From assembly GCA_043228905.1 (NCBI GenBank), contig JBHGNT010000001.1, forward strand, positions 21,080,001 through 21,144,000: a stretch of DNA of 64,000 nt, in the 5' to 3' direction. Positions 22,487 through 34,316 of the stretch are shown here, piece by piece. The stretch comes from Azolla caroliniana. Its lineage: Eukaryota; Polypodiophyta. Under the pieces are notes generated by a model. The model ran no database searches. It saw only the letters and a program-made list of their open reading frames with translations, and had not been told where the DNA came from. The first letter of the stretch is position 1; each line of letters begins with the position of its first letter. The position numbers and the translations under genes are program-made.

Positions 22487-25400
22487 TCATGGAGAAAGAA
22501 ATGATCTAAGGTATTCCAATCGAGTTGGATGCTTGAGCTTGAGCAAAGCTCTGGCTTCATATTTGCGAACCATTTCTCGTGAAATTTTCATTGTTCGCCC
22601 AATTTCACCTAGAGCTCGTTCACCCTTTCCATCTAGCCCAAATCTTTGTCTAATCACAAAGCTCTCCTTGGCTTTTAAGGAATCTAGCTGCAATGGAGCA
22701 AAAAAACAAACTCACAAGTTACGAGGGAGAGAATTATAGTTAAGCATGAATTGTAATCTTAATCCATACCCATTTTCCTATTTATAAAGAGAAACCTTAG
22801 TCAGAAATAAAGGAGGGAAGAAAATTTACAGCTCACCTTATGTGTTTTGTACGTTCAATACTATAGAGTAACCATGTCTGGGTGGGACATAGGTTAATCT
22901 TCACAAACTCTTTGTCTTATTAATTAAATTAAATAAGAGACTAATCTGGTGAGCTAAGTATATGCATCCTTGAGAACCATAGGTTGAATGAATCTAGGAT
23001 GATCCCGCTTGGTTTAATTGATAATGCTAAATGCTAATAATATCATGAGCACGAACATGGGGCACACTTGGAGAAGGCAATAACATGACCTATGGAACTC
23101 ATACATAGCATAGAAAGAAAGTATCATTGATATAGCTCATGCATTTCGCTCAAAGTCGCTCTTATCCATATGTGCCCAAGAGGCAAAGATGGATGGTGCA
23201 ACTAGGCAAAGTTATGCAAATTTATTGGATTGGGTCAAAGTATATTTTTAAATGGTCATAAATGCATCATATAATATTCTGATTTAGTTGGGGTAGTGTG
23301 TGGGATGATGTAATCTCCTCTAACTAGGCCTCTCCATGTACAAATTTCTAATTAAAGTTCATGGCTAAAAGAGTTGAGTGTGATTGACACTTTTAATGAC
23401 ATATGGATGATGATATGTGAATGGGTGTATCCCATCATTTCCTTGTAGGTGTCCAATAAATTGTGTTTATGTCAATTCAATAGTATTGCAAGTCATTATT
23501 CTTAGCATACTTCCCCCACCTTTGAAATTCAGGCATGTTTGAAGCAAAGACGCTACATTGTTGAGAATCAAGTTCAACCTAGTGCAACATGTGAACACAC
23601 CCTTTGAGAATCTTTGATCACTCAAAGGTCAAGAGTCACACCACTACTCTCTACACATTAACTATGTGTCATAGAATCATATTCTATGACACATAACTAA
23701 TGAGTTCCATATATTCCCATGACTATGAGTCTTCACATTCCCCAAGAGAGAGTAGTTGTTGTAGTGAGTTAATGAAGAGAGAGGGTGACCTTATATAAAG
23801 CGCCATTCTCCTACTTCATATAGAGTCGTTTGTGACTCCTTGTAATGCTACATTTTGTATCTTATATTCTCCTTGTGAATATACACTTTCTTCTTGAGTA
23901 TTCTATTTTCCATTCTATCTAAGCTATCTTATGTTTTCACTTCTCTCATCTTTTTCCTCTCACACATACACATAACACACATCTCTTCCGCTGCACAAGA
24001 ATCATATCCGATCCTTTACATGGTATTAGAGCGGTTTGATAACTCAATCTAGACCATCTGCGTTTGTTGTGTTCTACGCCGACGTTCAAGAAGAACCGGC
24101 TCATCGCTATCGTAGTGCGACTACATAGCTCGTGTTTGAGAGAGAAGGAAAAGAAGAAAGAAAGCTTCATCGAAAATGAATACTCAAATGGGGAGCGCTC
24201 TCCCTAGTGAGAAGTTGGATCAAAACAACTTAGCATCTTGGGAGTTCAAGATGAACCAATACCTTATTGGTCAATGATATTGGAGCTACATCAAAAGAGC
24301 ACAAGAAAATTGACCCGAACCGAAGACGCCGACTACTCAACATGGGAGCAAGCGGCAAGCTGAGTGATGTATTGATTGGCGACATGTGTTCATGATCACA
24401 TGTTTGGCCACATTTGAGAAACTGTGATGCTGAAGGAAGCGTGGGAGAATCTACGGAAGATTGTCGCAGCCAACACAACCGCAAGAAAGCTTCAACTCCG
24501 CCAAGAGTTGAATAATATCCAACAAAGGGATATGTACATTACAAGCTACACCTTGAAGATCAAGGAGCTTTGTGACTTGCTTGGCTCATTAAGCGTCAAT
24601 GTGGATGATGATGAGATGGTGCAAATATGCCTCGGCGGCCTTGCACCAAGGTTCAGCACGATGAGGACCATCGTACTAGCACGGGAGAATCCTCCCTCTT
24701 TCTTCGATCTTCAATCCATGTTTTTGGTTAAAGAAAACCATGTTCAAACAAGGAACAATGCCTCGGAAGGTCACATGCTCTAAATGCATTCGAACGGAGG
24801 AAGAGGACGCGACTGAACAAGAGGCTGCTTCGGCCAAGGACGACGCAGACAAGCTCTGACTCACAAAAAAAACTCCTAATTTCGGCAACAAGACGGAAGC
24901 CATCGAGGAACCTTCGGAATAAGGGGGAGCTTCCATTCCGACCTGAGCTGACAAATCTCGATCGAATGCGGATAGTGCGGTAAAATCGGTCACTATGAAG
25001 AAGAGTGCTGAAAGAAGATGCGCGAGTTGGCTTCCACTAGCTGACAACTCACCAATTATGCCACCAACTCCGACTATGATGATCATGGCGGAATGTTCGT
25101 GATGAGACATTGAGCAAATTCTATGTTGGCTTCTACTTTAACTAGTGCCTCCGGTCCGAAAGATGTATGGTTCGTCAACTCCAGTGCTTCGAACCATATT
25201 ATGTCTCATCAAGAATGGTTCTGAGAACTTTGAGACTCGGACCGACCCGGCTATGTCGAAACCGGAGACGACACTACTCATCTGATTTGGCACATCGCTA
25301 ATGTTCCATTTGGCAAAGAAGGTAACCAAACTTACATTAAGAATGTACTGCATGTACCTACCATTACGAAGAATTTGGTTTCCATCAGCCAAGTTGTTGA

Positions 25401-28400
25401 GCAAGTGATGCAAGTTCGATTTAATCAAGAAGGTTGCTTCATCGAGAAAGAGGGTCGACTTATCACTCGTTGATGAAGAGAGGACCGAATGTTCATTCTC
25501 GACTCGCACGAGATGAAATCGGCCATGTTTGCAAAAGGCACCAAAGCCGACAACGACATAGAGTTGTGGTACAAGCGGATTGGCCACATCAACCTCCAAA
25601 AGCTCAAGGCAATGCAATTGAAAAGAGTCGTCAACAGACTCCCGACATTCTAAGAGAAAGAGACTGAAGACGTATGTGCAGCCTGCCAATTCGGCAAGCA
25701 ACATCGGCACCCGTTTCCAAAGGAGAGTAACGTGAGCAAAGGCGTACTCACCGTAATTCATTCTGATGTATGGGGACCATCTCAAATGGTTACATTTGGC
25801 GGATGCCGATACTATGTGGCCTTTATCGACGACTTCTCCAGGCACACATGGATCTACTCCATGCGACAAAGAGCAAATTGTTCGGACACTTCCAAAAATT
25901 CAAGAGTGGAGTCGAAAAGGAAACAGGTCGACATGTACGATGGAGGAAAATAGTACTTCTCCGACGAATTTTCGGCTTTTCTTTGGAAAGAAGGAATTCG
26001 GCAAGAGTTTTCGTGTCGACATACACCACAATAGAACGGAGTAGCCAAACGAAAGAATTGGCACATCCTCGAAGTAGCACGAGCCATGATTAATGAGAAG
26101 CACATGCCGAAATCGTATTAGGCAGAAGCCGTCAACACAACCGTCAACACAGCCGTCTACCTAATGAACTGGTGCACAACATCCGACGTGCATGAGGTTA
26201 CCCCGCACGAGAAGTTTTTCGGAAAGAAGCCGGATCTATCACATGTTCAGATATTCAGCTCCATTGCATACGTGCACATCCCCAACAAGAAGCGACAAAA
26301 GCTCGATCCGAAGTTAGAGAAATGTATCCTCGTAGGATACTCATTGGAGAAAAAGCGGTACAAGTGCTATAACCCCTCTACTTGGAAGGTTCGTGTAAGT
26401 CGAGATGTAGTCTTCGACGAATCGGCATCACGGTACGAACCCGAGCCGAATCCTCCCGAACCAATTCCAATCGACCTAGAATCCACGGAAAAAGAGATAG
26501 AAGATGGACAACGACTCAAACACATGTTCGAAGAAAGTCTTATTATGACTTAGTGGGCCACAAGAGCCCCCGAGTGACCAAAGCACATCTCGGCGTAGTC
26601 CGAAGATGGACAAAGGCAAGGCGAAAATGCCAGAGTATGAAGAAAATCAATCCGATGGCAATGAATCTACTAATTCCCTCGACAGTGAGTTTGGTGGCTT
26701 CAATGTACCTATCATGAGCACATCCGGCGTAAAGAAAGTCATTGCCACGACAAACGAAAAACTCCGTCATTCCACCCGTGAGAAGAATCCTGTCAACCAA
26801 TTCGGCTACAATGATTATATGCCTTTATGATGAAGGTGGCGACAGTTCGAGAACCAAAAAGTTTTTCAGAAGTAGCCAAGGATCCACGATGGGTCGAAGC
26901 AATGAACAAGGAGATGCGGGCACTATGGAAGAACGAGACATGGGATCTCGTTCCCCACTCACTGCACAAGAAGGAAATCGGCTACAGATGGATTTCTAAG
27001 GTGAAGTATAATGCTGACAGCTTTGTAAACGACTACAAAGCTTGACTCATAGCGAAAGGATACCACAAACACATGGAGTCGACTACGAAGAGACATTTGC
27101 CCCTGTGTCAAAGATGATGATTGTGCGGACCGTGATCGCACTCGCACCAACGAAAGGGTGGCATCTCCACCAGATGGACGTCAAGAACGTCTTTCTTCAA
27201 GGCAAAGTAGAAGAGGAGATGTACATGGTACAACCACCTGGCTTTGAATCAAGCATTGATCCGAAAGCCGTCTACCAACTCAAGAAGCCTCTCTACAAAC
27301 TTAAGTCAGCACCGCGTGCTTGGCATTCGAAGATAACGCAATATCTTCGTCAAATTGGCTTTCGAATGTCGAAATCCGACAACACTCCCTCTACATACAA
27401 AACGACTCTAGAATCCGATTGTCATCATCCTATACGTGGATGATCTGGTTATTCGAGGTGAGCATTTAGTCAACATCAACAATGTGAAGTCCCTCCTCTC
27501 CAACAAATTCGAGATGGGGACATGAAGGAGCTCCATTACTTCCTTGGCATCGAGGTAATTCGGACTCCAGTCGGCATTATGATCTCTCAACGACACTACA
27601 TCATGAACTTGATATACAAGTTCTGGATGGTTGAGTGTAAACCTATGGTAACCCCTCTCGATTGAAACCTCAAACTAGATGCTGACTCCAGCACGGAAAA
27701 GTGTGAGACGAATCAATATCGACAACTAATCGGGAGTCTCATCTACCTCACGATCACTCGAGCCGACCTGAGCTATCCGGTCGGCCTTCTTAGCCAATTC
27801 ATGCAAACTCCACGAGATATTCATTTCAATTGTGCTAAGTGAGTATTACGATACGTGAGCGGCACAATGGATTGTGGTATTCTCTACGAATCGACCACAC
27901 CAATTTGACTCAAAGGGTACACGGATGCCGATTCAGTAGGCTCTAGAGCCGATAAACGATCGACTTCCGGATTTGTCTTCTCGCTCAGCAATAGAGCAAT
28001 ATCTTGGAGTAGTAAGAAGTAACCTACCATCACACTTTCGAGCACGGAGGCTGAATAGAGGGGTGCAACCGTGGCTGCATGTGAAGTCGTATGGCTCAAG
28101 TGGATTTTGAAGGTTTTGGGCGTTCCCATCAAGGATCTGGTGTTCCATGCACGCACAAAGCATATCGAAGTGCACTATCACTTCATTCGAGAGTGCGTAT
28201 AGGCTGGAGATGTTGACCTTCAACACATCAACACGAATCTTTAGACAACTGACATCTTCACCAAAGCCCTGGGATTTGACAAGCTTCGGCAATTCATGTT
28301 AGACCTATGATTGGCGATCCTTGACTTGCCAATCTTGAGGGGGAGTACAAGAGGGAACCAAACACCGTCTGAACCGGGTACGAGCCAAAGCGGACATCGG

Positions 28401-29944
28401 AGATCGTCTGAATCCTTGTGACTCCTTGTAATGCTACATTTTGTATCTTATATTCTCCTTGTGAATATACACTTTCTTCTTAAGTATACTAGTTTGTGTA
28501 ATCCAAAGCTACAAAACATTCCTTCTTGGAGAAAAAGTTGTTCGCTAGATACTAGCAAGAGAGATGGAAGGAATTGAGGAAGTCGTTTTGCCTCTTCCAT
28601 TAAAATTAGCTCACTTGATTGAATTATCAATGTATCATAGAGAGCCTTGAATAACTACTTCAAGCTCCATACTAAGACCTACTGCTAGTGTCATGACCTC
28701 CAAGTAATAGATAATTGTAAAATTATGCGATCTTGAAGTTTACATTATAAGTTATCCTCACGGGGAAATACTCCTGGAAGTTGGCTTTAGAAGAGATGTC
28801 ACAACCATCAAGCACACATGTGGCTATGAGATTGTGTAGATAATTTTGACCATGCAAAGAATGCAATCAAGAGTTGCACAATCAATACCCACAAAACCTA
28901 CTCTTTTTGGTTCTGAGAATGTTGAGATTATGTGATTGGTTTGCATTGTCTCGTTTGAGTTTCTATAGTTTTAGGGCGAAAATGTATGGATTTTCTTTTT
29001 GGGAAAATCATAGATCATGTCCACACCTATGTAGTGTGTGTGTGTGTGTGTATGAAAAGGGGGGTCTCTTCCCCAATTTTAAGTAAATCAAGACAAGGGA
29101 ACCTCAATCCATCATTTTAGTATTTGTCTGAGTAATCAAGTAAGATCAATCTATAATCTTTTCCGCATCATCAACCTTTGTACTCCCACTTTTCTTGTCC
29201 ATCTCATTCATCCTCTTTTTTTATTTCTTAATTCGCAACTCATCCTTCCATTTGGGATTATTGCCTATATCTCCCACTGCGATGTCTGTAACAATTAGTG
29301 CCTTTAGAAGCAATGATTTAATGTTTGTCATGAGCATATCATTTTTTGGGTTTCTAAAAGTACTTTGTCATCATTAAACCATTAAGATGATTGCATGTGA
29401 CATTCTCTTGGTTAGACATGAATTTTATTGTCATTTTGTATGTGTCAGATTGCATTTGGAATTGAAAATGTGGTCATTAGCCTAGCTGATTTTCTATGCA
29501 TTGGAGCTCATTATGAATCTCTTGTTATATTTATTCCGAAGTACTTACGAGAACTCATCGATATGATGAAGGGAAATATAAATATTTGGATACTTGTTTT
29601 TACTAAACATTAGAGAAGAGAGAGAATATGGTTATTCTAATCGTTAGGCAAGGATTTAGTAAGTTAATAATAAATATTATTCAAATCTAGATAAATATAT
29701 TGTACAATATGGTTAAACTCTAAATTGGCCCCCTTTATTGCCTCTAGGTGGTCTCGATAACATATTCATGCAATCTACAATTTGAGGAAACTTCAAGGCC
29801 AAGGTATTTACAGATTTCTACAATTTCAAGTGGCACATTATTGCACATAATGCACACTTTATCCTAATTTTGGATCTTCACAAGCATAATCTTCATTTTA
29901 CCATGCAATCATAAGCGCGCCCACACACACACACACACACACAC

Positions 29945-29988
<44 letters not shown>

Positions 29989-32900
29989 TACCACATCATC
30001 GATGCCAAGTCGAAGTGAGGGATCAGTGGGATTAAAGCTCGATGTAGAGCCTCCAGGAAGGAGGTAGCGTGAGGAGATGGGCGAGTAGTCATCCGGGTCA
30101 GCCAAGTTCTCGATAAGCTCTGAGCCTGTTACTCTATCTCGCTTTTGTAATGACACCACACGTCGATGGGAACGCATGACTATCTTGTACCTCTCCTTTG
30201 TCACACCTGCCCGCCTCATCAATTCCTCGTTAACTTCTTGGCCCCACACTCCCTCCGTCTTCAACTCCCACTTTATCTTGTTCAAGTTCATCCTCAACTG
30301 CATGTAACATATAGAGTTCTAGTCACATTTCAAAATGTTCGATGTCATAATTATGTGGTGCACTTCCCTTCCTGCTATTTGTACATCCAAACTTATAAAT
30401 TCAAATTGATAGGAAAATTAGACAGCGAAATTAGTAGTAAAGCATTAGGGCTTGACTAAGGTAATTATTATTTTTCAAAAAAAAAACACTACTTCCCATT
30501 AGTTAGCAACTAAGGTAATTATTAGACAACCTAATTGACGACATATTGCATATCGTTATTAGACTCTCTTTTTTTGCAACAAAAAAGGTGTGCTATGTTG
30601 TTTTAGCATATCACTATATATTAGATGTCTTGTTTTCGCATGTCACCATAATATACAAGCAAATATATTGTCTCCTTAGCAACTTTACGTGCATAGCCAT
30701 AATTTATCTGGTGGTTTTAACTAACCGAATAAGTTACGGTTATGCCCATAACATGGCCTAGGATTCAAAGTAGTCCTCCCTTCTTTACATTCTCAATTAA
30801 CCCTCACACTCTTATGTTCATGTGTATAAAACTACGGTTTTAACTACAAGACGGGATAAGTTATAGTTATGCCCAGAAACAACAATCCATCTCAGAGATG
30901 TTTTTCCAAATGCTGATGCAGTGCTGAGTATTTTAACTCATCGATCATTTCATTAACACTCCCATCTTGCACGTGTTCCCTTAATATTCACGATGGTATT
31001 AGAAGCTATGGATGGGTGGAAGAGAATGTAGAAAGATCTGAAGGGGCTATTAAAGGAGACAATAAATTGTATCAATTTAGAATATATGGCACACAATGAA
31101 GTTACTTCCTTGATGAATATCACACCATCATGGTGATGGTGATGGAGATGATGATGATGATGATGAGATGTGTGTATATGTATGTATGTTATGAATCATA
31201 TAATTTTGTGTGCCAAAGATTGACAAATTGTGGTCGTGTTTAAAAGATGAATGGATCCATGAATGATGATGACAGAGATTGAAGCCTCACCTCTGCAATG
31301 TTGAAAGGTATCCTTACGGGGTGGCCTGCCCTTGTTTGTGCACGCAAAATAGAATTACGAATCCAGAAAATGGCATAGGTCGAGAACCTGAACCCTTTTG
31401 TTGGGTCAAACCTTTCGACTGCCACAATGAGTCCTTTCACACCTTCTTGACACAGATCCGACAGCGACAAGCTGCTTCCCGTCGCCTCACACAGATATTT
31501 CCTTGCTTGATGCTTTACCAACCTCAGATTCAACTGCAAACACAACAGCGAGATTGGCAAACTTATGGTTTGATCTGGTAGTTAAGGAATTGGTTTAAAA
31601 AGCTTAATTCTTGCTTGGTCAATTTCTTTAATACTCTTTTATTTTTTTTGGAGTCCAAAATCAAATCATCTTCACAACCACCAAAGCTTCTTCCTAAACT
31701 TGGAGTAATTCTCCGTGTTAATTTGTGGCAATCTGAATAATGGTACATTCAGCAGGACAGAGGTTAAAATGGAGGTCATATGGCACCTAACTAAGTTTTG
31801 TACACCAACCATTACAGAGGCTACATGAGACATGAATTTGTAAGCATGTACAGAACTTTCGTTGGAAACTGAAATACTTAAAAGAGTTAGGGCAGTGTAC
31901 CTTGATAAGTTTGTTTCTGGCTGCTTCGTAGACAATCTTGTGCTTCATGAGGGTATTCACCTCCAAATTAGATGTCTGTGCCCACTCTTTATATGAAGGC
32001 TCCACGCCAAGTTGCTTCTTTAGGTCCTCTTTGAGCTTCTTGAGCTCCTGATTGCCCAAAAAAACCGATAAACAGTAAGAAAGGATTCGATGATGGATCG
32101 ATATGATACAACATCAAACAAATCTTTGGTATTAGCAAGTGGAGCATCTATCACATTAACATGGCAACCACATAGATCTATACATATAAGAAACAAATCC
32201 CCCAAACAAACATGAGAAAGGGTAATCAAATAGAATTATCTTTGATATGATCAAGTGGAGCATCACATTGACATGGCAAATAGGTCGATCTATACATAGA
32301 GACAAACCCCCATACAAACATGGAGAGAGAAAGCCTTTCTCATGTGGAAGGAGAGAAAGAGTCCACACTCTCCCTCATGTAGTTTCCCTCCAAACTATGT
32401 GTGGATCAAACACTAAAGATCAGAAGAGCTTTGGTATTAAAAGATCGAATTGAAGATACAGTACTTACACATTATCCTAATCCTCGGGACCTACTGGGGC
32501 AATGATATTCATGAATTGCAGCAGTAAAAGCATTCCAGGTCCATATATTGGAGTCTTTCTTTGTTCAATACACAATTCACATACTGTACACACCCGCACA
32601 ATGCTCAGATTAGAGTTTGATTCAATAATGATAATAATAATACCGCATTCCAGATCCATATATTGGAGTCTTTCTTTGTTCAATACACAATTCACATACT
32701 GTACACACTAGCGCAATGCTCAGATTAGAGTTTGATTCAATAATGATAATAATAATACCTTGAACGGCTTCATCAAGGACGCAAGATATCTTTCCTCCTT
32801 CAAAGACAAGAGTTCTCGATCCAGCTTTGACCAGTCCTGCGCCATGAGATTGAATGAGCCTCCATACTTGAGAAGGAGATCTCGCACATTGACAACGGGA

Positions 32901-33868
32901 TCTGATCTAAGAGATCTAATGGTGTTCTTTTGCTCATCTTTCCGCAATTGGAGCCTACTTCTTTTACTAGAAGATCTCTTAATCCGTTTGAGATCCTTGG
33001 GGCCTCTTTCGACGGATTCGAACATAGGAGCCTGAATCTTCTTATTCGAAGCCTTTTTGCTATTTAACCTACTAGCTATCGTACCAGGTGCACCAGAAGA
33101 GGAGTCATTCTTTGATTGAATTACACCATGTAATAATGCATTGACACCAGATGAGCTTTCTTCTTTGACAATAGTGGACCTACTAGGTGAGGTTTCTTCC
33201 ATATTGGCAATCCTGTCGGATGGCTTTTCTGATTCATCCATATTCAGAATCACAGAAGAAGATGGCGTTTCTTCAATATTATTACTAGATGCAGGCCTTA
33301 CTTTAGTATCAGCGTTGAGACTAACAGTAGATGCAGTTCCCTGATCATTGTGGAGATCAGTAGATGGACTTTCAATGAAGAGATACTCGAGAGCAACAAG
33401 CTCCTTTTGTAGCAAAGTATAGTACTGGAGATCCCTGGGATATTGATGATGGTGAGATAGTAGATTGGTATCAGAGGTGAGGGAAGCCTGACAGGTAGGC
33501 TTTAAGACCAGAGGGGGTCGCAGGGAAGTGGACCTGATTCTTTGACGTCGGGTGGATCGTGATGATTTGGATGATGATGATGATGATGATGAATCGGAAG
33601 GAGGCAAGGTTAAGGTTTGGGCTTTGGTGCCGATCAATAGTTTGTGGGATGATGATGATGATGATGATGATGAAGAAGAAGGCGGGCTAGGGCTAATCCG
33701 GCAATTTCTTGGACGGAATCTGTTGAGACTACTCGCTGATGATGAGCTGGAGTAGTGTGGATCGAGCAAGCTTAGAGTGTAGACTTGATTGTCGTCGTGA
33801 AGGAGGAGAAGAGGCGAAGGCAGGAGCGTGAGATTGATGATGGCTGGTTTCGCGATGGTGCCGGCCAT
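22487..33868 (-). CDS. SIG5: Plastid RNA polymerase sigma factor, SIG5-like (5 coding exons)
   Basis: Exons on the minus strand: 33868-32759, 32047-31901, 31533-31291, 30297-29992, 22687-22487. Every intron is GT-AG and phase 0, giving about 668 residues. The ATG at 33868 opens a Ser-rich, Asp/Glu-poor leader ([10 protein letters not shown]..) typical of a chloroplast transit peptide; the frame upstream is only low-complexity UTR. Exon 1 also carries poly-Ser tracts and a basic [17 protein letters not shown] stretch. Exon 2 gives a region 1.2-like helix. Exon 3 has regions 2.1-2.4 ([47 protein letters not shown]). Exon 4 has region 3 ([17 protein letters not shown]). Exon 5 has region 4 with its helix-turn-helix ([38 protein letters not shown]). 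Sigma factors direct the bacterial-type plastid polymerase to promoters. The LDSL..RQRxGLDGKG and FWIR features fit SIG5 best as I recall it. The family is certain, the member less so. The protein is longer than usual because of exon 1. Confidence 0.85.
23559..24020 (+). repeat. 5' LTR of the intronic copia element
   Basis: TGTTGAG..CTTTACA, followed immediately by a slightly mutated tRNA-Met primer site (A to T inside TGGTATCAGAGC). It contains CTTATATAAAG-type TATA sequence near 23795. Confidence 0.75.
24176..28340 (+). pseudogene. Degenerate copia gag-pol (intronic)
   Basis: Gag starts [18 protein letters not shown] and is legible to 24780 with stops. The protease site is decayed near 25166 ([11 protein letters not shown]). 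Integrase pieces follow: zinc-binding part ([14 protein letters not shown]), core with [14 protein letters not shown], then [15 protein letters not shown] and SY*AEAV. The linker is at 26400-26800. RT starts about 26870 ([20 protein letters not shown]) and retains [18 protein letters not shown] and ILYVDDLVI (about 27426). RNase H runs 27880-28330 ([35 protein letters not shown]). There are many stops and frameshifts, more than in the young elements of this window. Confidence 0.85.
29921..29986. repeat. (CA)n plus (GA)n microsatellite beside a splice donor
   Basis: CACACA (29921-29944) is followed by GA repeats (29946-29985), ending five bases inside the donor of intron 4. On the transcript this reads donor, then CU-rich, then GU-rich repeat. 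Confidence 0.95.
31128..31172. repeat. (GATGGT)n/(GAT)n microsatellite in intron 3
   Basis: ATGGTGATGGTGATGGAG is followed by GATGATGATGATGATGATG, inside intron 3 (31290-30298). Confidence 0.9.
32132..32325. repeat. Diverged tandem pair in intron 1
   Basis: Two copies of a segment of about 80 bp, beginning GTGGAGCATC and continuing ACATGGCAA..ATAGATCTATACATA..CAAACATG (about 32131-32213 and 32248-32325), with clear but imperfect similarity. Confidence 0.65.
32530..32759. repeat. Tandem duplication (115 bp x 2) reaching the exon 1 donor
   Basis: 32530-32644 and 32645-32759 are nearly identical (GCATTCCAGRTCCATATATTG at their left ends, AATAATGATAATAATAATACC at the right). The right copy ends exactly at the exon 1/intron 1 boundary of the sigma-factor gene, so the left copy carries a second GGTATTATTATT donor-like site at 32643-32642. 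Confidence 0.9.
33550..33700 (-). repeat. Trinucleotide repeats encoding poly-Ser in exon 1
   Basis: (GAT)n runs at about 33562-33595 and 33641-33672, with a GAA run, encode serine tracts on the minus strand. They sit in the N-terminal region between the transit peptide and the sigma domains. Confidence 0.9.
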
Positions 33869-33956
33869 AAAGAAGTAGAAGTAGAAGTTCTGAAGTAGAA
33901 GTAGAAGGGAAAGCGAAAGTGGAGAGGAGTGGGATGAGGTGGGTAGGGGTGTTATA

Positions 33957-34057
33957 ATGAAGACGAAGAAGAAGAAGAAGAAGAAGAAGAAGAAGAAGAA
34001 GAAGAAGAAGCAGCAGAAGCAGAGAAAGAAGAAGAAAGAAGAAGAAGAAGAAGAAGA
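33957..34057 (-). repeat. (CTT)n pyrimidine tract in the 5' leader of the sigma-factor gene
   Basis: About 100 bp of GAA repeats on the plus strand, i.e. CTT/TTC on the transcribed strand, 90-190 bases upstream of the ATG, followed by GTGTGA repeats to 34082. Such CT tracts are common in plant core promoters and leaders. Confidence 0.9.
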
Positions 34058-34144
34058 AGAGTGTGAGTGTGAGTGTGAGTGTGTCGCATCGCTGGTTCTC
34101 TGGTAGCCACGCAATTTCTTTGCTCATTTGGCCCACGCTGACCT

Positions 34145-34170
34145 CCTACCAATCATTGCCCTCCACGTGG
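34145..34170 (-). promoter_or_regulatory. CCAAT box and G-box upstream of the sigma-factor gene
   Basis: CCAAT at about 34149 (plus-strand reading) and the palindromic G-box CCACGTGG at 34163-34170, about 300 bases upstream of the ATG. G-boxes bind bZIP and bHLH factors and are frequent in light- and stress-responsive plant genes. Function here is inference from position. Confidence 0.5.
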
Positions 34171-34278
34171 CTTGCAAGTGCGAATCTCCCAGCCACGAAA
34201 TCTCGGTCTCGACTTCACGTCAACGTGCGCACCTCCTAACGCACGCACTCCCCACACTCACAAAATGACAGACAGACT

Positions 34279-34279
<1 letters not shown>

Positions 34280-34310
<31 letters not shown>
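34280..34310. repeat. (GA)n microsatellite
   Basis: About 31 bp of GA upstream of the sigma-factor gene. Confidence 0.95.

Positions 34311-34316
<6 letters not shown>

Larger units (their letters stand above)
23559..28500 (+). mobile_element. Degenerate copia element in the last intron of the sigma-factor gene
   Basis: 5' LTR 23559-24020 (TGTTGAGAATCAAGTTC..TTTACA), primer site TGGTATTAGAGC at 24021, coding remnant 24176-28340, and a GGGGGA purine tract at 28336-28346. A shortened 3' LTR remains: 28418-28495 matches 23833-23910 of the 5' LTR. The element is antisense to the host gene. TSD could not be confirmed because the 3' LTR end is lost. Confidence 0.85.
22688..29991 (-). other. Intron 4 of the sigma-factor gene, 7.3 kb
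   Basis: Donor GTAAAT follows GATGATGTG at 29992 and the acceptor TTGCAG precedes CTAGATTCC at 22687. It splits the gene between regions 3 and 4. It contains a degenerate antisense copia element (23559-28500) and, next to the donor, long GA and CA microsatellites. 22740-23558 and 28500-29910 contain nothing I recognise; a 60-codon minus-strand frame at 28448-28630 has no family resemblance. Confidence 0.85.

Noticed and set aside
28448-28630. Extra exon of the sigma-factor gene in intron 4
   Set aside because: The frame has no sigma-like sequence, and exons 4 and 5 already join in phase across conserved regions 3 and 4.
22487-33868. Bacterial contamination because of the sigma-70 domains
   Set aside because: Four consensus GT-AG introns and a plastid-type leader show a nuclear plant gene.
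33869-34114. N-terminal extension of the sigma-factor frame with poly-Phe and poly-Ser
   Set aside because: It is translation of the CTT/GAA microsatellite in the leader. The ATG at 33868 opens a normal transit-peptide-like start.
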